A stretch of 64,000 nucleotides of DNA, from the NCBI GenBank assembly GCA_947561395.2, contig OX387190.1, positions 31,862,858-31,926,857 on the forward strand, in the 5' to 3' direction. This stretch comes from Buxus sempervirens. Lineage: Eukaryota; Streptophyta; Magnoliopsida; Buxales; Buxaceae. A program made the translations under genes and the position numbers. Below, piece after piece: positions 1-10,953 of the stretch. The first letter of the stretch is position 1. Every line of letters starts with the position of its first letter. The notes below the pieces were generated by a model that saw nothing but the letters and a program-made list of their open reading frames with translations, had not been told where the DNA came from and searched no databases.

Positions 1-1149
1 CTTCTAGCATTAAATATGTTGAATTCCACCTATGTTCAACATCTAGGGTAATTTTTTATATTGTTTTTCTAAAGTTTCACAATAATATTTAAATTCTCTA
101 GCGGTTGTGCTAGATTGTTTTATAAATCTTACTGCATCTCTAATATTTATTAAATGATGTTGAACAATTTTTAATCCATCTTGCACAACTAAATTAAGGA
201 TATGACAAGCACACCTAACATGAAATAAACTTCCATCTATATTTAAGTTTAATTGTTGTCTTAATATTCCTACTGCAACATTATTAGCACTTGCATTATC
301 AAGTGCTAGAGCCATTATTTTATTGTGTATTTTATAACTTCTTAGATTTCTACTTATAGCATTTGATATATTCATTCCAGTATGGCTAGCATCTAGTGGT
401 TCAAAAGTTATTATTCTTTTTTCTATATTCCAATTTTCATCAATATAATGTGCAGTTATAGCTAAATAGCTTATTTGTTGTCTACTTGTCCAAACATCTG
501 AGGTTAAAGCTATCTTAAAAGTACTGTTTGACAAAGTTTCTATTAATGCAGTTTTCATTTTTCCATATAATTTTATTGCATCTTTTCTTAAAGTGTAACG
601 TGAAAAAGGTTTAAATTGTGGTGCTAAATATTTAGTTATTAAACGGTTAAATCTTTTAGAATCTATTAATCTAAAGGGTAATTCTTCTTGAATTACCCAC
701 TTTACTATTTCAAGCCTAGTTTCTTCTTGATTAAAAATAAAATTACTCATAGCAACACTACTAGTAGAAATTTGGGTTTGCCTAGGGTCAATTTGGTCAT
801 GTTTTGGAAGGCATTTTTGCAAATGCTAGTTCAAGTGGCCTGTACCACCTTTGACTTTACAACTAAAATGTTTTTTGCAATGGTTACACACTACCTTCTC
901 TTCACTCCCTACACTTTCAATGGTAAAATTGAGCCAAACACCGGAGGTTCTACTCCTCTTGGTGTTCCTAGGTGGTAGGGAAGACGATCCCATATCCTGT
1001 GAAGGTAATTCTGTTTCAAGACCTTGGATGGGAGGGTCATTATATTGGGGTTGGGTTATATCATCAGAAAATACTGGGTCAGAAAGGGGTCTAAGATATT
1101 CCCTTTCTTCAGTGTCAAAAAACATAGGATACCTAGGGTCCATTATCAA
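1..1149 (-). pseudogene. hAT transposase with BED zinc finger (damaged, partial)
   Basis: Reading from 1149 leftward, the protein starts MDPRYPMFF two codons in, has an acidic and proline-rich lead, then a BED-type finger (CNHCKKHF with a following H in GTGHLN). The hAT core follows, with the RNase H-like segment TSDVWTSRQQISYLAITAHY and the CHILNLVVQDGL motif. One in-frame TAG at 826-828 separates the zinc finger from the core, where relatives read through (HLN then HLQKCLPKHD). A second lesion near 43-47 looks like loss of one C: past it the sequence reads in another frame as a normal hAT continuation (DVEHRWNSTYLML). Two simple lesions in about 370 codons mean the copy decayed recently. 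The C-terminal dimerisation domain lies outside the window. Confidence 0.85.
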
Positions 1150-1499
1150 ATTTTTTGAAAAAAAATTCTTAATAAATAATATTATAATAACTATTTGGTG
1201 ATATTAATTTATAAGAAAGGTAGAAGGAGAGACTTACTTATAATAATAATATTTATACTAATTTTAAAATCAGAAAATTAAATAGAAGAATACCTCTTTA
1301 GAATGAATCTTGAACTTTGCAATTGAAGCCTTCAACCTCCAGAATCCAATTTCCCACTTTTGATGCTTGAACAATTAGAAGAGATCGAGTATCACCAATT
1401 TCCAATTACAACAATTAGAGCAAAGAACTATTTGATAATCAATTAGAAGAGAGTAGGAGATTGTAGAAGTGGTGTGGTTTGGAGTGGGAAAGGGAGTGG

Positions 1500-1509
1500 C
1501 TATTTATAG
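1500..1509 (-). promoter_or_regulatory. TATA-like box for the hAT transposase
   Basis: The minus strand reads CTATAAATAG, about 350 bases upstream of the first transposase ATG. It sits inside the element, so the transposon probably carries its own promoter. Position and sequence are seen; promoter function is inferred. Confidence 0.5.
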
Positions 1510-1705
1510 AAAATTAAAAGTGGCTTTTTACTACCTCTACCCTTCAATATGACTGTTATTTTGCAGTTGGAAGGGTAGAAAAGGTCTTTAATTTTATCAT
1601 CAATTACAACTATAGCCCCCCAATATAGTTGTTATATGGCTGTTGGGGGGGGGGGGGGTAAAATGGGCATAAAATTGGCTAAAAGCCACTTGTATGGAGG
1701 GAAAA

Positions 1706-1851
1706 GAGAGCTAGCCAACGGCTAGCTCTCTGGCAGGCCGGCCCGCGTGCCCAACGGCAGGCACCCGTGCCTGCCGTTGGGGCGTGCCAAGCGGGCCGGC
1801 CCGCGTGCCCAACGGCAAGCACGCGTGCCTGCCGTTGGGGCGTGCCAAGCG
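1706..1851. repeat. GC-rich subterminal repeats and hairpins of the hAT element
   Basis: A perfect inverted repeat at 1706-1730 has an 11-bp stem (GAGAGCTAGCC) and 3-base loop. Next come two tandem units of about 58 bp (from 1736 and 1794). Each contains a second inverted repeat, CCCAACGGCAGGCAC followed by its complement in unit 1. Subterminal arrays of this kind are where hAT transposases usually bind. The block is far more GC-rich than its surroundings. Confidence 0.75.
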
Positions 1852-2029
1852 GGCCGACCCGCTGTAACCCGCGCGCGCGTGCCCCCAGGGCCCTAGGCCC
1901 GGCACGGCCCGTTGCTCATGCCTAGGGACAGGTTTGGGTTTAGCCCAACCCGCCACAAACCCCACCTTCATATATTAAAATATCAACAATAATATGTTTT
2001 ATTGGAGCATAATAAAGGGAATGTATCCA

Positions 2030-2244
2030 TTATTGAAGAAGGATAAACTTTATCTTCTGTTATTTAGTTTTGCTGAGTTGTGCATTCTGTTATCTGTATT
2101 TCTGTTTGCTGAGTTGTATAGAGGGACAATTATGTATTTTTCCCTTTTATAGGTTGTTAGAAGATTCTTTTGTAATTGTATATAAACGAGTGTACAAGGG
2201 AAAATATATCAGAGAACATTTTCTCCTTCATTTCTTCTCTGACA
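2030..2244 (+). mobile_element. Possible solo LTR (copia-like) nested in the hAT element
   Basis: The stretch resembles a short plant Ty1-copia LTR: it starts near TATTGAAGAAGG, has a TATA-like TATATAAACGAG, a T-rich tail with TTTTCTCC, and ends near TCTCTGACA. It interrupts the otherwise GC-rich hAT subterminal region. No coding part or second LTR is visible, so it would be a solo LTR fossil. The boundaries are approximate and the assignment is tentative. Confidence 0.3.
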
Positions 2245-2550
2245 TACCTCTGTTTGTCATCTTGTTACATGTTTTAAATATTATTTTCATACATATTTTA
2301 TATTCAATTTTAAACTCGTTTTTTTTTTTTTTTTTGACACTTTATACTCCAACCGGGGTTAGCGTCAACCAGCCCATAACCAACGCGATGGGGGCGGGTT
2401 TGGGTTCAGCAAGACCTCTCATGCTCCCCTGTTGACATCCCTAACACTCGCTTGTTTAGAGCATGGTTATATTGACCCACTACGTACCCTCGCTACCAGC
2501 TACAAGAAATTATATGCATCAATAAATAAAACTAGTTTAATGTTTATACA

Positions 2551-3721
2551 AGGAGCCTGGAACACATTCATTGTTGAAGAAGACTTTGAATTCATATCAA
2601 AGAATGGGTTGAACGCTGTGAGAATTCCCGTTGGGTGGTGGACGGCCCGCGATCCAACACCGCCAAAGCCCTACGTTGGTGGATCCTTGAAGGCTTTAGA
2701 CAACGCTTTCACATGGGCACAGTAAGATACCTAGCTGTTCAGTTACTAGTAGGATTGATGAGGTGAAACCTCTTTCCCTTCTTCCACCTTCAAACCTCAA
2801 CAAATGGCAAATTTTTGCAGGAAATATGGAGTAAAGGTCATAATAGATCTGCACGCAGCGCCTGGTTCACAGAACAGGGATGATCACAGCTCGTCCAGAG
2901 ATGGATATCAGGAATGGGGAGAAGACACCATTAAAGAGACTGTTGCTGTTATAGACTTCCTAACAGCAAGGTACTACGTACGATTAATTTGACCTCTCGC
3001 ATGAGTTGGGTGATCAGTGGTTAATATATTAATTCTTGGGCTCAACCCCATAAAAGTTTCATATTATTAATTAAATCAAAGCCACACATGACATGCAGAT
3101 ATGCCAAGAACCCCAGTCTCGTTGCAGTGGAGCTGATGAACGAACCTCGCTCTCCTGGTGTATCTCTAGACAGCCTGAGCAAGTACTACAGAGCCGGTTA
3201 TGATGCAGTGAAGAAGCACGCGCCGGCGGCTTATGTGGTCATGTCTAACCGGCTAGGAGAAGTGGATCCGAGGGAGTTGTTCACACTAGCCAGCGGCCTG
3301 AAGGAAACGGTGATCGACGTCCATTATTACAACCTCTTCTCGGATGTTTTCCAAGACATGTCTGTTCAACAGAACATCGACTTCGTCTGTACAACTCGAT
3401 CATCACAGTTGACACATCTCACCGCACCAAACATGAATGGTCCCCTAATCTTTGTTGGTAATTAATTAGGCATGAATGTGATCGATATCCATGGCTCAGA
3501 TCATATATAATATATGATGTAATCTGTTTTTGCATGCAGGGGAATGGACAGCTGAATGGCAGGTGAAGGAAGCAAGCAAGGAGGACTACCAGAGATTTGC
3601 TGAAGCAGAGTTAGAGGTGTTCGGGCGAGCGACGTTTGGATGGGCTTATTCGACTCTGAAGAACGTGAACAATCACTGGAGTCTACAGTGGATGATCAAC
3701 AATGGTTATATAAAGCTGTAG
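2551..3721 (+). CDS. GH5 glucan 1,3-beta-glucosidase-like gene, C-terminal exons (copy 1)
   Basis: Four exons encode the catalytic part of a plant GH5 enzyme of the exo-1,3-beta-glucosidase type (rice GH5BG-like, with a fascin-like N-terminus): about 2551-2721, 2821-2970, 3099-3457 and 3540-3721. All have GT-AG borders and compatible phases. Motifs seen: LNAVRIPVGWW, VKVIIDLHAAPGSQN, the acid/base Glu in LMNEPRSPGV, VIDVHYYNLF, and the nucleophile Glu in GEWTAEW. The product likely hydrolyses beta-glucans in the apoplast. These exons show no stops. The first exons (signal peptide and fascin-like domain) are missing because the hAT element ends at 2443; they may lie left of it, or be lost. The start of the first visible exon does not give the phase seen in copy 2, so this copy could be broken too. 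Confidence 0.8.
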
Positions 3722-4187
3722 ATTAAATGGATGATACATAGTAGCTATCTATTAATAATCCTTTTAGACAGTCTAATTAAGCTCAATATATATATATCCT
3801 GGAGTTGTATCTCTGTTCCAATACTCTCTCAAGCTATATTAATTAATTATAAACTTGTGACTCAGCTTACAATTTATCTCGTCTGTGTTCTGTTTTGGCT
3901 CTGCCTAGGGTTGAGAATTGGTCCAGCTCAGGTTCTGGTTAGATCAACTAAAATTCTAGGGCTCTTTCCAAAGAGATGAAAAAACCTTAAGGAGAGGAAG
4001 AAAAGACTCGAAAAAACTGCATCCTGATTAGTCTATAAAAATTAAAAAAATTCAATCACTGGTTCTTCTCAAATTTGTTAATTTTTATAGATTGATATCG
4101 TCTTCTTCGACGGCAAGCAATTACAAGAAAAAAGTATAAAATAAATCTTTTATTTTTCAATGCGGAAGGGATAATATCAACTATCAA

Positions 4188-4201
4188 GCGCTTGAAGATG
4201 A
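4188..4201 (+). repeat. Target site duplication, left copy, of the L1 insertion
   Basis: GCGCTTGAAGATGA here is repeated exactly at 5551-5564, right after the poly(A) tail of the LINE. A 14-bp duplication fits target-primed reverse transcription. Confidence 0.9.
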
Positions 4202-5516
4202 TCTGATTGGAGATCCTGGTTGGAGAACTCAGGTTCTCATGGACACTGATGTCTATCTTTTGGAGCACAGAAATCTGATGGTGGATAATCTGATTGACCA
4301 ACATACTACGGAGTGGAGACTAAACAAACTAAAGGAGATTTGGACAGAGGAGGTGGCGGACCAAATAGCAAAGATCCCGATCAGTAAGTATGCGGTTGAA
4401 GACCAACTCAGGTGGAGCGGAACGGCCATTGGTAAGTTCTCGGTATCCTCCACTTACAGACTGCTTTGTGAGCATGATGATATCACTGAGCAAAATTTGA
4501 AGTGGCTCAAGGTATGTAAGCTACCCTGCCCCCAAAAAATAAGGTTTTTTCTTTGGAAACTCATACATGAGGGAAACCACACCAATGATATTTTTCACTA
4601 TAGATTGGGTGTCCCTGCTGAGCTATGTGTGCTGTGCCAAAAATCCCAGGACTCAAATCATCACCTTTTTCTCGAATGTGATTTCTCCAGAGCCCTCTGG
4701 TTCGGTTCGATGGGAGGCCGCCTTCCTTCTGCCTCCCAAAACATATCTTGCAAGGATTGGACGTTTGACCATTTGCTACAACTGGGTGCCACTGATGGTC
4801 TCTTGACTACTGCTGCTTGGGCAAACCACTGTTGGGTCGTCTGGTTGGCGAGAAATCAGCTAATTTTTGATAACATACAACCATCCTTAACTCGTGCTCG
4901 GGTGTTTTTTCAGGCTCTTCAAGGCGACTCTGCATTCCTTCATGAACCTAGTGGTGGGTCTGGAAGAAGTACAAGAAAGGAGATCTTCATTAAATGGTGG
5001 ATGCCTGGAAATGGTTGGTTTAAAATCAATGTGGACGGCGCGGCTAGAGGTAACCCAGGAAGAGCTGCAATTGGAATTGTCCTCAGGAACGATCAGGGAA
5101 GAGTGAAGGGAGCGATCTCAAGCCGGATTGCAAACGTTACTGCTATTGTGGCGGAAGCTACTGCTGCCACAGAAGGACTCAAGTTGGGTCTTGCTTTGGG
5201 CGTCACAAAAGTCATCCTTGAATGCGACTCTCAGGTGCTTGCAAATTGTCTCCGGAGCTCGGGTCCCCTTCCATGGAGCATCTGCACCATTGTTGAAGAA
5301 GCAAGACATCTTATGGGGTTATTTTTGGATTGTCAAATCTCTAAAGTATTCAGGGAAGCAAATATGGCTGCGGACGTGCTTGCAAATTTTGCGATTGATG
5401 AGTTCTCCTGTTACTGGCTGAAGAATTTTCCATCTTGCCTTAACTGTGTAGTTAGGGACAATATTATGGGGCGTTCTACCCCTCGTTTGGTCCCTCTTTG
5501 TACTGATTATCCTTAA
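4202..5516 (+). CDS. L1 ORF2 C-terminal fragment: zf-RVT and RNase H
   Basis: The frame is open from the insertion point to the stop at 5514-5516; the first ATG is at 4239, giving 425 aa. The first half has the zinc-binding region after reverse transcriptase (LPCPQKIRFFLWKLIHEG, then CVLCQKSQDSNHHLFLEC) and the W-rich linker WVVWLARNQLIF. The second half is RNase H: D in FKINVDGAARGNPG, E in AEATAATEGLKLG, D in VILECDSQVLANC and D in FREANMAADVLANF, so all four acidic active-site positions are present. The reverse transcriptase and endonuclease domains are absent through 5' truncation, so this is a dead-on-arrival copy with no host function expected. Confidence 0.9.
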
Positions 5517-5550
5517 TTTATTTATCTCGTTTTCCAAACAAAAAAAAAAA
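4202..5550 (+). mobile_element. 5'-truncated L1-type LINE, young insertion
   Basis: The insert lies between two identical 14-bp target duplications (GCGCTTGAAGATGA at 4188-4201 and 5551-5564) and ends in a run of As (5539-5550). It keeps only the 3' end of ORF2: the zinc-binding post-RT region and the RNase H domain typical of plant L1 elements. Perfect duplications and an uninterrupted reading frame argue for a recent insertion. It lies between the two GH5 copies and disrupts no visible exon. Confidence 0.92.
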
Positions 5551-5564
5551 GCGCTTGAAGATGA
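5551..5564 (+). repeat. Target site duplication, right copy, of the L1 insertion
   Basis: GCGCTTGAAGATGA follows the A run immediately and matches 4188-4201 exactly. Confidence 0.9.
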
Positions 5565-5679
5565 GAAAAAATAAGAAGAAGCACCAATGAACCCTTAAGC
5601 CCATAATAAATAAGAAAAAATGCATACATCAATTAAATAAATTTACCCAAAAAATTACTTTATTTTTAATAATTATTTT

Positions 5680-6018
5680 ACATTTATAGCAGCATTTCAT
5701 AGTAAAGTGCCGTAATACAATATTTTATAAATTATTGTATAGCAGCATTTGATAGATAAGCGTCGTAACAAATTGTTTTATAGGGGTATTCAGTTAAAGA
5801 ATGCCGTAATAAATTATTTTATAACAGTATTCACTAGGAAAATGCCGTAATAAATCGTTTTATAGTGCCATTTTCTAGGAAATGCGGTAATAAATAGTTT
5901 TATAATGGCATTTTTAGAAAAATACCGTAATAAATTGTTTTATAACGGCATCTACATATGAAATGTCGTATTTAGGCACTTATAAGGGCACTTTTTTATA
6001 AGTGCCCTTATATTAGTG
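5680..6018. repeat. Degenerate tandem array, CACTA-like subterminal region
   Basis: At least seven units built on GCCGTAATAAATTGTTTTATA start near 5709, 5760, 5803, 5844, 5884, 5924 and 5964, a period of about 40-50 bp. The array runs into a perfect hairpin (ATAAGGGCACTT, six bases, and its complement) and ends near TTAGTG at 6018, whose reverse complement starts CACTA. This resembles the subterminal repeats and terminus of a non-autonomous CACTA element. No transposase and no opposite end were found. Confidence 0.45.
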
Positions 6019-6132
6019 TCGTCATATCACTTTTTTATAAGTGCCCTTAAGGTTTGCCAAGAAAGAGGAACGATGAAGATGAGAGGAGATGCTTTGCAAA
6101 GAAGATAAAAAAAACATAAGGTAGAAAATAAA

Positions 6133-6230
6133 AGGGAAAATTATGAAAATCACCCACTTGTCTCAAGTATTTATAAAAACATGCTTTGAAAAAGTCAAAT
6201 GTTAAAAAACATGCAATTTTTCCCGTCTAG
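6133..6230. repeat. MITE-like end, related to the element at 33413
   Basis: The segment starts GGAAAATTATGAAAATCACC and continues with TATTTATAAAAACATGC. This resembles both ends of the foldback at 33413-33873 (GGAAAATTATGAAAAAGGCTC at its left end). I could not find a matching opposite end, so this is a fragment or a diverged copy. Confidence 0.35.
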
Positions 6231-6778
6231 TTGTGTTTCAGTCCGAAATCGAAGATATAACTTGTATCTTACGACGACAAACATACTGGGCACTTTTCAA
6301 AATTCAAAAATTGCCTTTCGAACTAATGTACCAACGTTGAACCAGACTTTCATCATGCATCCATGAATTTCAATCAATCGGAGACCTTTCGATTAATCGC
6401 AAAACAACGATTTAAGGTTTCGGTTAATCAAATTTTCAAATCATCAAAGGATACATATTAGATATTCAAGGATATCAGACAAATTATCAATGGATACAAG
6501 TATGATCTTCGTAGGATACATACAACACAAACATAAGATATTAGGTTTACCATCATGGAAACAAGCATGATCATTGTAGAATACAAGTTAAATCTTTGAA
6601 AAATACAAGTATAATAATCCAAGGACACACGTTAGTTCATCGTGAATTTTCAATAATCATCGCGACTTTTCGATTAATCAAAACTATCATTCGATTAAAC
6701 TCCTCGTTCAAGTCTTGTAAACTTCTATATTAATCACCCCTCTTTTCTCTGTATTAACCAGATGACAGAGAGAAAATA

Positions 6779-6785
6779 TACATAC

Positions 6786-6840
<55 letters not shown>
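6779..6840. repeat. CATA and AT microsatellite before the GH5 copy 2 start
   Basis: About five CATA units pass into about 20 AT dinucleotides that end at the ATG of GH5 copy 2 (6840-6842). The length is likely to vary between individuals. Confidence 0.85.
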
Positions 6841-6844
<4 letters not shown>

Positions 6845-9800
6845 CAGCCACTTTAACATGATACACCTGTTTGTTTTCTTTGTTTCCTTGGCTTTTGCTC
6901 AAAGTGCAAAACCTAATTTGCCTCTTAATGCTATGAATCTTGGAGCATGGCTTATTATCGAGGGATGGATGAACCCATCACTATTCAGAGACATACCCAA
7001 CCCTGATCTTCTTGTAAGGTGCTTCCATTCTGTTGAATTTCATGCTTTTGTTCATGAACATTTTTATGATTTAAGCTCAAAATAATTTGCACAATGGACT
7101 CTTTAAAGTTGTAGTTTTCTTTCAAAATGATCTTCATAGGATGGAACTCAAGTGCAATTCATGTCTACAAAGCTACACAAGTATCTCTCCACCGAGAATG
7201 GCAGCAGAACAATGGTGGTCGCCGACTAGCTCCATGCCTCCGATTGGGAAGCTTTCATTGTTAGTCTGCTTCTTCACACTGGACTTGTATCTCCATTTTA
7301 TTTCTTTCATGCAATAATGTCGAATAACCTTGTTGGATTGAACTAAGGCATAGTTGTTCTATTCTACTAGTAAATATACACGTGCGTTGCACGTGGGAAT
7401 TTTATTTAGATTAAAAGTCAATGATGATCCCTTGTTAGTTTCCTTACATGAACAATTATATAAAATTTTATTTTTAATAAAGTCATAATGACTTCTTTAA
7501 AAAATAATATTTTGTTTTTTATATTTATTTATTATGCCTAGGTTTAGAGATTAAACTATAGTTATCTATACCAATATTTTAATAAAATATTGATATTGAT
7601 ATGGATAGTCCAATATTAAATATATATTAATTTCAAAAATATGATTCCGTCCAATTTTCCTTCATATTTTTAAGTATCCTATTATATACTAAAATATAGT
7701 TATCCAAAATATAGTTGTCGATATTTTAATAAAATATAGATATAGATAGTTCATTTTTTTAAATATAGTTATATTTATCTAAATATAGTTTAAATTAAAA
7801 GCATTTTAATTTAAAAGAATTTTCAATTATTTTTAAATATTTAATAATTTGGAAATTACATTTTGTTTATTTTCTAGCCTTGAATGTATGAAAATCCTAT
7901 GGAATTCGATAAGCCTTAATTATATTTACCCAGTGTTCTACGATGTAGAATTTCAAAATTGTTTATACTTATCTAAATGAATTTTATTGAAAACATTGAA
8001 AAAATAAAGCAAAATACAATGACAAAGAAAATTAATCAATTAATTATATAAATTTTTTTTTATTATGATGATACCTATTAATTAGAAGGAACCGAAACAT
8101 GTTTTTAGTACAGATAAGGATATTCGTTCCTATTAATTCTCCTATTATATAGAATTTTCTTTAAAGTTTCCATTGATGGCTCCTATTAATTATCCTAATA
8201 TGTATTTCATGATAAGATAAAGATGAATTAAATACGTAAGATAAAGATAACATGCAAACGCTGTTTGAAACATGAAACACATATCATCAAACATTAAGAT
8301 ACTGATCAAGAGATAAGTGACATTAAGAAAAAAAAAAATAAGGAACAATGATTAGATAAAAACGAATTAAATATGTAAAAGATAATATGCCAACACCTTT
8401 TGAAACAAATACATATCATCATTCATTAGGATACTAATCAATAGATAAATGACATGAAAAAAAAAAGGGAAGAAAGAAACTAACCGGTGGTTCTTCACTT
8501 CTCTTTGGAGATTTGCAATATAGGACATATTCAATTGGAGACTTGAGACATGAAGAAGATAAATAGCAACTTTTTATTTATACATTTGAAATTTGGAACA
8601 TGACGTTTAGCAATGAGATATTCTTATAACTATCTGGAAGTTCGAAAGGAGATCATGGTTGGAAGAGAAGAGGGGCGTCGGTACAATTGGACGGGTGCCA
8701 AGGTAGTTTGAAAATAAGAGGAAACATGGTTAAGGGCGGGGATATTTCTGGAAAGTAAAAATGGACGAACAATAACGCCCTTCGTAGTAAAGATATACGC
8801 GGTGCTGTGGAGGATCAACCAGTCAACATTTAACTTGAGAGTAATTAGCAAGCAGTTCGTGGGACTGAGTGATCAAGGTCGAGGGATTAACAAAAAAATC
8901 AAGGTCGAGGGATTAACATGGTTGCAGTTTCAACTACGGCTGGCGGATCCGAAAGGTTTCAGATCGTGAGGAAACAGGGCGAACCGGATCGAGTTCGCAT
9001 CAGAGCACCCAATGGGCTTTTCCTACAGGTAATACCTGCGACTGGACGATTGTGCCATCACCAGGCCTCGGATTAAGCTCCGGAACCATCTTGGAATTCT
9101 TACTTCTTAAGGCCATATGATGATTCATGCTGTGATTAGGCGAAAACGGAGGAGGCATCAGTGACAGCTGATTACAGAGGAGACTCTGGTTGGGGAGATG
9201 ACGATCCATCTGTGTTCAAGATGAACATCATCAAGAGATTACAGGGCGAATACCAAGTTACAAACGGTTATGGCAAAGATATAGCTCCTCAAAAAATGAG
9301 GGTAAGAGAATGCTACATTATCCCCAATAGATCAACAACAGAAGCTGTATGACTGTATCCACGATGACAACGTAACATTAATCTTCCCTGTGCTTGTCCT
9401 TAAAAAGCGAATCACCTGACCTTACCCGCTACCCCATATCACAGGATCACTGGAATACTTATAACAGAAGAGGATTTTAAGTTCATGTCTGAAAATGGTC
9501 TTAACGCCGTCAGGATTCCAGTTGGGTGGTCGATAGCAACTAATCCGTCGCCACCGAAACCTTTCGTTGGGGGTTCCTTAAAAGCTCTAGACAATGCCTT
9601 CACATGGGCACAGTAAGTGGCTCCATCCATCAGTTAGTTTGCTAACTGTTTCATATTTTGTTGTGTGTTGTAATTGATGGCCTTAATTATCACACCATTA
9701 TCATGACAAAATTTGCAGATTACCACCGAGGCAGTTGAAATGCTGCCTCACAAGCATTTTATTATAACTAGTTTTTAACTCTTTTGTCCGGGTATTCATC

Positions 9801-10953
9801 GCAGGAAATACAAGATGGGGGTCATAGTCGATCTGCATGCAGTACCGGGTTCTCAGAACGGAAACGATAACAGCGCAACAAGAGATGGAACCCAAGAATG
9901 GGGAGACTCTAGCAGTTAATAGACTTCCTAGCAAAAAGGTTCAAGAAATTGCCCTAGTGTGTCACTCTCTCAAGCTAAAACCACCCCCAGAAGAAGATTC
10001 CAAGGAATGCTCCCAAGGGATCATTCAGTTCATGAACCCTAATTACTGCAGGCTGATAATTAACATCAACCACCACCTGATATTGCCTTGGGTTCACTCA
10101 TTTTTTCAGGTATGCTAACAACCCAAGCCTTGTTGCAGTGGAGTTGATGAATGAGCCCTTCGCACCAGGAGTTAAACGAGGTGTCCTTGAAAAGTACTAC
10201 AGAGCAGGTTATGATGCTGTAAGGAAATATACTTCAAGTGCCTATGTGATCTCATCCGCTAGGTTTAGGTTTGGTGCTGACGCTACGGAGTTCCTCCAGC
10301 TTGCCAGAAGCCTCCCTCGTACCATCATTGATATCCATTACTACAGCACATAGGATACATCTAACCAAGCCTCTGAACTAAACACTCTGACTGTATCCAA
10401 TGGTGAATGGCCCCCTCATTTTGTGGGTAAATTCCTACATATTAGTTCTGGCAATCTAAAGACAGTACCTTTTCAACAGTATGTAGTCTTAGCAGTCTAT
10501 AGAAGTGCACTTTCACCTGCTCAAAGTCAGCTGAGGTCAGAGGATGAGGTCTCCCAAAGTCAGCTGTAATAGTAATTGGGTTATGATGTGTGCATGCATG
10601 ACATGGACACAACCTAGTTTTAACTTGGATAACAACAAATGTGTGGCAGCAGATATGAAAAATAAAAAATGGAGTTTATAATACTTTAAGATCAAGTAAT
10701 ATAGGAATCAAGCACACGGAAGTTTCTAAATCAATGCTCAACTATTTTCAGGGGTTCAAAATTTTTTGCAGGGGAATGGTCCGCAGAGTGGGCAATTAAA
10801 GGAGCTACAATGGCAGACTACCAGAGATATGCTAAAGCTCAACTGGATGTTTATGGGCGTGCAACTTTTTGATGGGCATATTGGTCATTCAAGAATGTGA
10901 ACAATCACTGGAGTCTCTACTGGATGATCCAGAACAATTACATAAAGCTGTAG
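6840..10953 (+). pseudogene. GH5 glucan 1,3-beta-glucosidase-like pseudogene (copy 2, full gene layout)
   Basis: A duplicate of the 2551-3721 gene that retains introns, so not a processed copy. Segments: 6840-7013 (signal peptide, then MNLGAWLIIEGWMNPSLF), 7140-7259 and 8805-9028 (fascin-like domain), 9140-9301 (GWGDDDPSVFKMNIIKRLQG), 9445-9612, 9805-9938, 10110-10426 (acid/base Glu in LMNEPFAPGV) and 10772-10953 (nucleophile Glu in GEWSAEW). It is disabled many times: a TAG in segment 2 after TMVVAD; a 26-bp tandem duplication in segment 3 (8872-8917); two bases missing near 9456; a deletion plus an extra base near 9905-9920; a deletion with a stop after IIDIHYYST near 10351; and TGA for the Gly codon in ATFGWAY near 10870. 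No acceptor is visible before segment 3. The final exon has the same length as in copy 1 (182 bases). Confidence 0.9.
7363..7397 (+). mobile_element. Possible Helitron 5' end inside GH5 pseudogene intron 2
   Basis: TCTACTAGTAAATATACACG is followed by the perfect hairpin CACGTGC-GTT-GCACGTG. A TC start and a CACGTGCGTTGCACGTG-like hairpin are common at plant Helitron termini. The intron between segments 2 and 3 is about 1.5 kb and very AT-rich (7400-8600), which would fit an insertion. The preceding base is T rather than the usual A, and no 3' CTRR end was identified. Confidence 0.35.

Larger units (their letters stand above)
1..2443 (-). mobile_element. hAT DNA transposon, 5' part (continues past left edge)
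   Basis: The minus strand carries a BED zinc finger followed by a hAT transposase core, the usual plant hAT (RICESLEEPER-like) order. The inferred 5' terminus is at 2443, where the minus strand begins TAGGGATGTCAACAGGGG; other hAT-like elements in this window have similar ends (TAGGGACGGAAATGGGG at 49662, TAGAGCTGTCAAT at 28896). The adjacent 8 bases, ACACTCGC at 2444-2451, are the expected target duplication; the partner copy would lie left of the window. The 1.3 kb between terminus and transposase holds subterminal GC-rich repeats, a TATA-like box and a possible nested LTR. The element lies directly upstream of the visible exons of a GH5 gene. Confidence 0.85.

Noticed and set aside
1711-1971. 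86-codon GC-rich open frame on the minus strand
   Set aside because: It is a by-product of the GC-rich tandem hairpin units of the hAT element.
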